A DNA stretch of 64,000 nt from Hondaea fermentalgiana (taxonomy: Eukaryota > Sar > Bigyra > Thraustochytrida > Thraustochytriidae). The notes under the pieces were generated by a model that ran no database searches, was not told the DNA's origin, and saw nothing but the letters and a program-made list of their open reading frames with translations. The stretch is from contig NPFB01000046.1 in the NCBI GenBank assembly GCA_014084085.1, forward strand, positions 4,685-68,684, given 5' to 3'. The translations under genes were made by a program, and so were the position numbers. Below, piece by piece: positions 58,896-64,000 of the stretch (positions within the stretch are counted from its first letter, which is position 1; the number at the start of each line of letters is the position of its first letter).

Positions 58896-61106
58896 ATGCA
58901 GCCCCTTCGTGCAAGTAGGCCTGGGTTTCGGCGGAGCCGTGCGGCTCTCGCGGGCGCGCTCACCGTCATGCTCACATCTCTGCAGGCTTGCCACGCCAGC
59001 AAGCCAAACATTATTCTTTACCTTGCGGATGATTTGGGCATCGGCGAGGTGAACCAGCAGAGTCCGCAATGGGCGGTCTACGACGATGTGGACTTTGACA
59101 CCACCATTGAGGAGGACAAGATTATTTACACACCCCAGTTAGAACGTCTTGCGCGCGAGGGCGTGCGCATGACGCGCAGCTACACGAGTAGCCCCGTCTG
59201 TGGGCCTGCACGATACGCTCTGCTCACCGGGACACCAACGGGCGCGAGCGAAATGCGTGGAAACAATCTGATTCCAGGCAATGAATTCCCGCTCCCCGCG
59301 GACCAGGCAACGCTCCCGCGCATGCTCAAGGAACAGGGCTACTGGACGATGGCCGTTGGCAAGTATGGTCTTGGTACAGAGGATTCAGTTGGTGCACCGT
59401 GGAAACAGGGCTTTGACCAGTTCTACGGCTTTCTTACTCACGCTGAGGCCCATCGCGTCTTCCCATCGAGCCTGTGGAAGGCCGACGATGGTGAATACGA
59501 GCAGATTGCATTCACTCAGAACGAGAAAGCCTCAGAGGCAAGGTGCACCTGCGAATTTGGCTCGAGCGACTGCGAACTTGATCCTTTCACAGGTCTTTTG
59601 CAAAACAGCAAAAGATGCGACAACGCGAACATGCTCTTTCGCCATCAAGCAATGGAGTACATTGACACGCACATGGAAATGCGTCCTGACCAGCCCTTCT
59701 TCCTGTATTACGCCTGCATCGCGACGCATAACGGGTTCTATAATCCTACGGGAAGTGCAAAAAGGTTGCAGACGAGCCCCGTTAGCACATATGGCAGATA
59801 CACGGACCTTGTAAACCAGGGCATGTCAACAGGACGTGTCGGGCACCTCGCTGCCATCACGCACGAGATGGACGCCAACGTCGGCGTCTTGCTCGATGCC
59901 CTGGAGCGTCACGGCATTCGAGACGACACGATTTTCGTCTTTTCTTCCGATAATGGGCCGCACGTGAGCCTTGGCACGGACTCTTCCTACAGCACGGACA
60001 CATTCAAGTCCACCATGAATCTCAAGGGCCACAAACGTGAGATTTATGAAGGCGGAATCCGCGCACCTACGATCATCAGCTGGCCCAAACATCTGGCCGA
60101 GGGCAGCGTTTCGCAGGTACCCCACGTACATTACGACCTCGTTCTCACGCTCGCGGGACTCATCGGTCTTGAAGACGATGATGTGGCGCTTGAGCCTTTT
60201 CAGAATCTTGGTGCGGCTTCGTTTCACAACAGCTTGCTCGATGGGAGCGATGCATCTTCGCGATCATGGATGCACGCCGAAATCTGCACGAGCAACCGAG
60301 TCGACAGCAGCAAGGGTTGCGACTTCGCCTTTTTCGACATGCGAAACAGCGATCGTACGCTCAAGCTTGTTCGCGACGCGTACACCTACAAGCTCTTCGA
60401 TTTGGGCCAGGACCCCAAAGAGGAAGAAGATCTTCGTCTGATCGAGCCAGACACATACGCATCGACTTTGGGATTTTTCTCCGATGGAAGGTTTCGCACC
60501 AACTACTGCAAGTACAGCAGTCGCGAGTGCCAAGAACCAACGCCTCCTCCCACCTTGGCGCCGACACCCCATCCCACGGCACCCACAAGGGCGCCCAATC
60601 CGACTCCGGCGCCGACTTTTCTTTTCATTCGAGTGCCTAACAGCGACCCGTATGGCATTCGTGAAAATTATGCTGCTGAGAACCGCCGCTGCGCAGCCTC
60701 ACCTTCTGCAGTCACCGAAGCGGAAACGCCCAAGGACTGTTTTGATGCCTGCGCGGAAGCGGACACCTGCAAAGTCTTCGATTTCGCGCCGAGCACGCAA
60801 AAATGCAGACTGTTCGCAAATACGTGCAGCGAAACTGATGTCGACGCAAGCGGCATCGATGTGTACGACTTTGACAGTGTTCTCACAGGCTTTGCGTCTC
60901 CGAAGCGCCGCTGCAAGCTGCGCAAAGGTCTCTTGCGCAGGTTCAAAGCCGAACGCGGCGATTGTCTTCGCGCGTGCGCAGATGACGACCGCTGCGAGCA
61001 CTTTAGTTACCAGACGCAGCGGCGAAAGTGCTTTCTTTTTCGAGCCTGCGCAGAGCAGTCGCGCCGGGGTTTTGAGCTCTACGCAATGGCGGACCTTCTG
61101 CCGTGA
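58896..61106 (+). CDS. Secreted sulfatase with PT linker and PAN/Apple-like repeats
   Basis: 736 residues. A signal peptide (about residues 1-35, hydrophobic AALAGALTVMLTSLQA) precedes a sulfatase domain (~37-530). Features are NIILYLADDLGIGEV (metal-binding Asp pair), the Cys-type formylglycine motif SPVCGPARYALLTG with Cys102 as the residue to be modified, VGKYGLGT, FVFSSDNGPH (metal ligands) and GHKREIYEGGIRAP. It would hydrolyse sulfate esters on extracellular or endocytosed substrates, probably polysaccharides. A Pro/Thr linker (~548-575) leads to two Cys-rich modules (~590-660 and ~665-735) resembling PAN/Apple domains (DCFDACAEADTCKVFDF; DCLRACADDDRCEHFSY). A formylglycine-generating enzyme is needed elsewhere in the genome. 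The ATG is the first in frame. Confidence 0.9.
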   Translation: MQPLRASRPGFRRSRAALAGALTVMLTSLQACHASKPNIILYLADDLGIGEVNQQSPQWAVYDDVDFDTTIEEDKIIYTPQLERLAREGVRMTRSYTSSPVCGPARYALLTGTPTGASEMRGNNLIPGNEFPLPADQATLPRMLKEQGYWTMAVGKYGLGTEDSVGAPWKQGFDQFYGFLTHAEAHRVFPSSLWKADDGEYEQIAFTQNEKASEARCTCEFGSSDCELDPFTGLLQNSKRCDNANMLFRHQAMEYIDTHMEMRPDQPFFLYYACIATHNGFYNPTGSAKRLQTSPVSTYGRYTDLVNQGMSTGRVGHLAAITHEMDANVGVLLDALERHGIRDDTIFVFSSDNGPHVSLGTDSSYSTDTFKSTMNLKGHKREIYEGGIRAPTIISWPKHLAEGSVSQVPHVHYDLVLTLAGLIGLEDDDVALEPFQNLGAASFHNSLLDGSDASSRSWMHAEICTSNRVDSSKGCDFAFFDMRNSDRTLKLVRDAYTYKLFDLGQDPKEEEDLRLIEPDTYASTLGFFSDGRFRTNYCKYSSRECQEPTPPPTLAPTPHPTAPTRAPNPTPAPTFLFIRVPNSDPYGIRENYAAENRRCAASPSAVTEAETPKDCFDACAEADTCKVFDFAPSTQKCRLFANTCSETDVDASGIDVYDFDSVLTGFASPKRRCKLRKGLLRRFKAERGDCLRACADDDRCEHFSYQTQRRKCFLFRACAEQSRRGFELYAMADLLP

Positions 61107-61454
61107 AGCTGTTTTGTAAAATCCAAAACTACATGTACTCTATTTCTCACTCAAATTTCTTCTTGTTTTTCCACTGCCCTTTGGCTGCCTTTGTTTCTCG
61201 TGCCGTTGTTCCAAAGTGACCTGACCCTCATCAATGCAGGGAAATTCCCAAAATGTACAAGAGCGTCAGCAACTGGAAGGAGAAGATTTCGAGACCAAGA
61301 GCACTGGCGTAAGGCGCACCATTCTGCAGACACGGGAAAGCAAATCACGAGCGTGCTCAGCAAGCAGCGAGCGGCACGCCTCGCATTGCACACCCTGAAA
61401 TGGTCTTGCACTCCGAAATCTCAATTTTACTTTTATAGACTCAAAATTACTCGT
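61107..61454. other. 3'-3' intergenic spacer
   Basis: Between the convergent sulfatase and THOC1 genes. No feature seen. Confidence 0.55.
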
Positions 61455-63781
61455 TCAAGCTTCGTCGTCCTCGTCCATGGCCTCAGGACCCGCGTCTTCT
61501 TTTAACGCGCCAGCGCCATCGCTGTCGCGTCCTGCATCTTCTTCTGCGTCCTGCCCATTCTCCTCATCTTCATCTTCATCTCCTTCACCATCGTCATCGC
61601 TGTCATCATCGTTGTCATCATCATCATCTTGTTGTTGTTGTTGCTGCTGCTGCTCCTGTGCAGATTCGTCCGCGTGATTAGAGTCTTGCGTCTCGTCGCT
61701 TTTGACCGCGGTCGTTTCGTTGTTGCCATCTTCCATGGGATCGCCGACACGTTTTTCGTCATCCTTCTCGGCCGTTGCGTCCACGCTTTGCGAAATCTCT
61801 GCGTCTTCGCCATCACCGCCTTGTTCGAGAGCTTGTTTGCGCTTGACGAGATGAGTGACGAGCTCTTCAAGTTTACCATTTTCGATCTTTTCGAGCGCAT
61901 CGAGTCGCGAACGCGCCAGAAGTCGAAATCCACGCCAGCAATACGTTGGATCATTCTTGGGGTGATAGTCCTCCTCGATACAGTTGTCAGGGTCAATTGC
62001 GACTTCCATATCTTGAATAAAATCGTCGGTAGCAGGCGTGGGGTTCGATTCTGAGAGCTTTTCTTCCCACGTGCCAGCGAGACCTGAGCGCCAAAGCTGA
62101 CGGTTGGCCTTGACTTTGGACTTGGCGCGCGCGGCGCGCGCTTTCTTGGCACGCTCGCGAGCCTCGTCCTGCTCATCGAGCGCACTTGTTGTTTCACTCG
62201 TGGCGAAGCGCTCAAAATTGGGGCACTTCGCCTGCTTCCATTTAATCCAATTTCTTTCGCGACTCAAAACGTGCGAGAGATCGGCCACGAAGCCGTCTCC
62301 GTCTGGGGGCGTGTTGCGTAGAAGGTCCTTGACGCGCGCACGCAAGACGGCAACCCCGCTCGTCTTGTCTTCGAGCTTCTTTTGCAAGGCGACGGGAACA
62401 CTTGCAGCTGCCGAACCTTGGCGTATTTGGTCTAGTGAATTGAGCAGCACAGAGAATTGGCAAAGGACGTTTCGCCGGAGCGTTGGGTCGGTGAGCTGGA
62501 GACGGAGGAGCCGGCTACTACTCAGGTACTTTGTAGGAAAGAACCCTCGGGCGCTGCTGCCCTCCTCGCCGATGACGCCTTCGCTTCCCTCTTCTGTTTC
62601 CAGTTGCATCGCTGCGCTGTCTCCATCAGCCGCCGCTGTGTCCATCGTTGCGTCTGCGCTCACCCTTCTGCGTTTGCTTGCACGTGCGGCCAAGGCTTCT
62701 CGATCGAGGTCTGCCTGCGAAAAGGGATTCGACTCAAAGGCCGTGAGAACCACATTGGCGACCTCGGCGAAGGAAGTCCATGTCTTGACATCTCGCGCAC
62801 ACCCACCGGCGCGGTCAATTCGCGTCATGAAGAAGCGTTGCAGTTCCCAGAAGCGACTGTACAGCGTGTAATTCACGGCCTGACGATCGGTGCTTGAGGA
62901 TACGACTGGATCCGCGTCCGCTGCACGCGTGCTTTCATCAAATGAGGTTTCGTCTTCAAACTCCGTCAAGTTGTCTTCGTTGTATGAGCCAAGGAGGTTC
63001 ACGCCACTGCGTTCTGATAGAGGAAAGGCGTAGGCAAGGAACATCATGACGCGACCGCAGAGCACTGTATGGTGCGAGGCTGACAATCTGCGCAAGAGAT
63101 AGTTTGCGATGCGTAGCATCGCCATCTTTGCTTTGGTTACCTTTCCAAAGGGCATAATACGTTTGCTCGTGAGCACACGAATTCTCGCCTCGAGCAGATC
63201 CCACGCGGCGCCCATTGTCTGCACAGTCACGCTCTGAAAGAGATCCTCAAAGAGAAGAAGCGCCAACTCTGGTTTGGCGTAGGCCGAGCCCAAAGAAAGG
63301 AGAATCGCTGCGCTCACGAGGCAATCTGCACCCTCGAGGCCGAGGTCCTGGAGTTCTCTGTGCAGGCAAATGAAATGTCCAAGAGGAGGGTGTGGATCCC
63401 GCCGTTAGATCTTTGTTTTTGTGTTGCACGGCACTCTTGCAACTCTTCACGCTTCCTCTTCACGTACCTTCTGAGAGCAACATTGACTGCCGCTGCAACC
63501 TCTTCGTTCGCTTCGAGCTCCGAAACGCCCGCATCTCGTACGAGCGCGTCCCGCAAGGCGCCGCAGGCTTTGACAAGCGGCGCGATCGCCGAGGGCAAAA
63601 TTTCTGCGGCGTTGTCCTGGGGTGGTGTTGCGCCGGCTTCATTCTCTTGACCAGAGTTCTCCTCCGGTCGAGCAGCGAGCTTTTCCTCGGCCTGTCGCGT
63701 CTCCTGCAGCTCGCGCTGCAGGCCGCCGCGGCTCGCTTCGACCGCCGCCACAAGCGCCGCTACGCCATTGTCAAAGTCCAT
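61455..63781 (-). CDS. THOC1: THO complex subunit 1 (THOC1/Hpr1), two exons
   Basis: Exons 63781-63468 and 63357-61455, with a 110-bp intron, giving 738 residues. THOC1 is a core subunit of the THO/TREX complex that couples transcription to mRNA export. Exon 2 carries clear THOC1 phrases: LLFEDLFQSVTVQTMGAAWD, YLLRRLSASHHTVLCGRVMM, LAYAFPLSERSGVNL and VNYTLYSRFWELQRFF. The intron is needed because exon 1 and exon 2 are in different frames; splicing yields VALRRELQDLGLEG without a break. The C-terminus is Gln- then Asp/Glu-rich instead of the death domain of the human protein. The start is ATG 63781 (MDFDNGVAAL); an upstream Ser-rich open stretch lacks an ATG. Confidence 0.9.
63358..63467 (-). 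other. Intron of THOC1
   Basis: 110 bp, donor AAG|GTACGT, branch-point candidate CTAAC, pyrimidine-rich tract and acceptor TGCACAG. Splits an Arg codon (phase 2) and restores the frame exactly. Confidence 0.9.
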
Positions 63782-64000
63782 GCTGCTGTCGCTGCTGCTG
63801 CTGCTGCTACTGCCGCTGCTGCTGCTGCTGCTGATCACGTTGCTGCTGCAGGTCGGCGCGCGTCGCTACACGCCGTCGCCTACGCGGCCCCCGCGCAGAC
63901 TCTCTCAGCGGAGATCCGTCTCGCCGCGTCCGCGAGCCGCGCGCAGAGGCGGCGAGCAGCTCTCGGTTTTGCCACGTTGTGGTCGGTAGAATGCAAGGCA

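Overview
This is a gene-dense eukaryotic nuclear segment: about 28 protein genes and one transposase relic in 64 kb. The genes are GC-rich and mostly intronless. Only two introns could be established, in a HAD phosphatase gene and a THOC1 gene; both begin GTACGT. The gene content (histones H3/H4, U2A', THOC1, a USP deubiquitinase, three tandem wax ester/DGAT-type acyltransferases, proline-threonine-rich extracellular linkers, long Gln and Ser runs) fits an oleaginous stramenopile protist. A thraustochytrid (Labyrinthulomycetes) is the best guess. This is inferred from gene style and content; no rRNA or other marker confirms it. Two runs of exactly 100 N are assembly gaps, one of them inside histone H3.

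Layout. 0.1-5.3 kb: FUN14 protein with an EF-hand, two tandem bacterial-type SDR oxidoreductases, and a two-pass membrane protein. 5.7-13.1 kb: an unrecognised basic protein, a USP36-like deubiquitinase and an unrecognised coiled-coil protein. 13.6-19.4 kb: a J-domain protein, a gap, a TPR protein and the intron-containing HAD hydrolase. 20.4-28.2 kb: a Gln-rich prion-like protein, U2A' fused to a SAP domain, a 1-Cys peroxiredoxin and a PT-rich type II membrane protein. 30.1-31.1 kb: divergent H4/H3 pair around a promoter with a perfect 27-bp inverted repeat. 31.5-34 kb: accessory patch with a large imperfect palindrome, an unrecognised coiled-coil gene lacking a clear 5' end, and a frameshifted PIF/Harbinger-type transposase relic. 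35.7-42.5 kb: three tandem WS/DGAT-like acyltransferases. 43.1-64 kb: NIPA-like transporter with a PDZ-like tail, a 1477-residue IQ-motif protein, a 1203-residue coiled-coil protein, an EGF-like/7TM protein, a secreted sulfatase with PAN-like repeats, and THOC1.

How the genes relate. Apart from the two tandem arrays (SDR and WS/DGAT) and the divergent histone pair, neighbours do not form an evident pathway. Several genes carry unusual domain additions (U2A'+SAP, NIPA+PDZ-like, J-domain+SAP-like, sulfatase+PAN, FUN14+EF-hand), which are among the more interesting features. I found no complete new multi-gene system. The best candidates for further work are the histone promoter symmetry, the Harbinger-like patch, the SDR gene conversion and the acyltransferase array.
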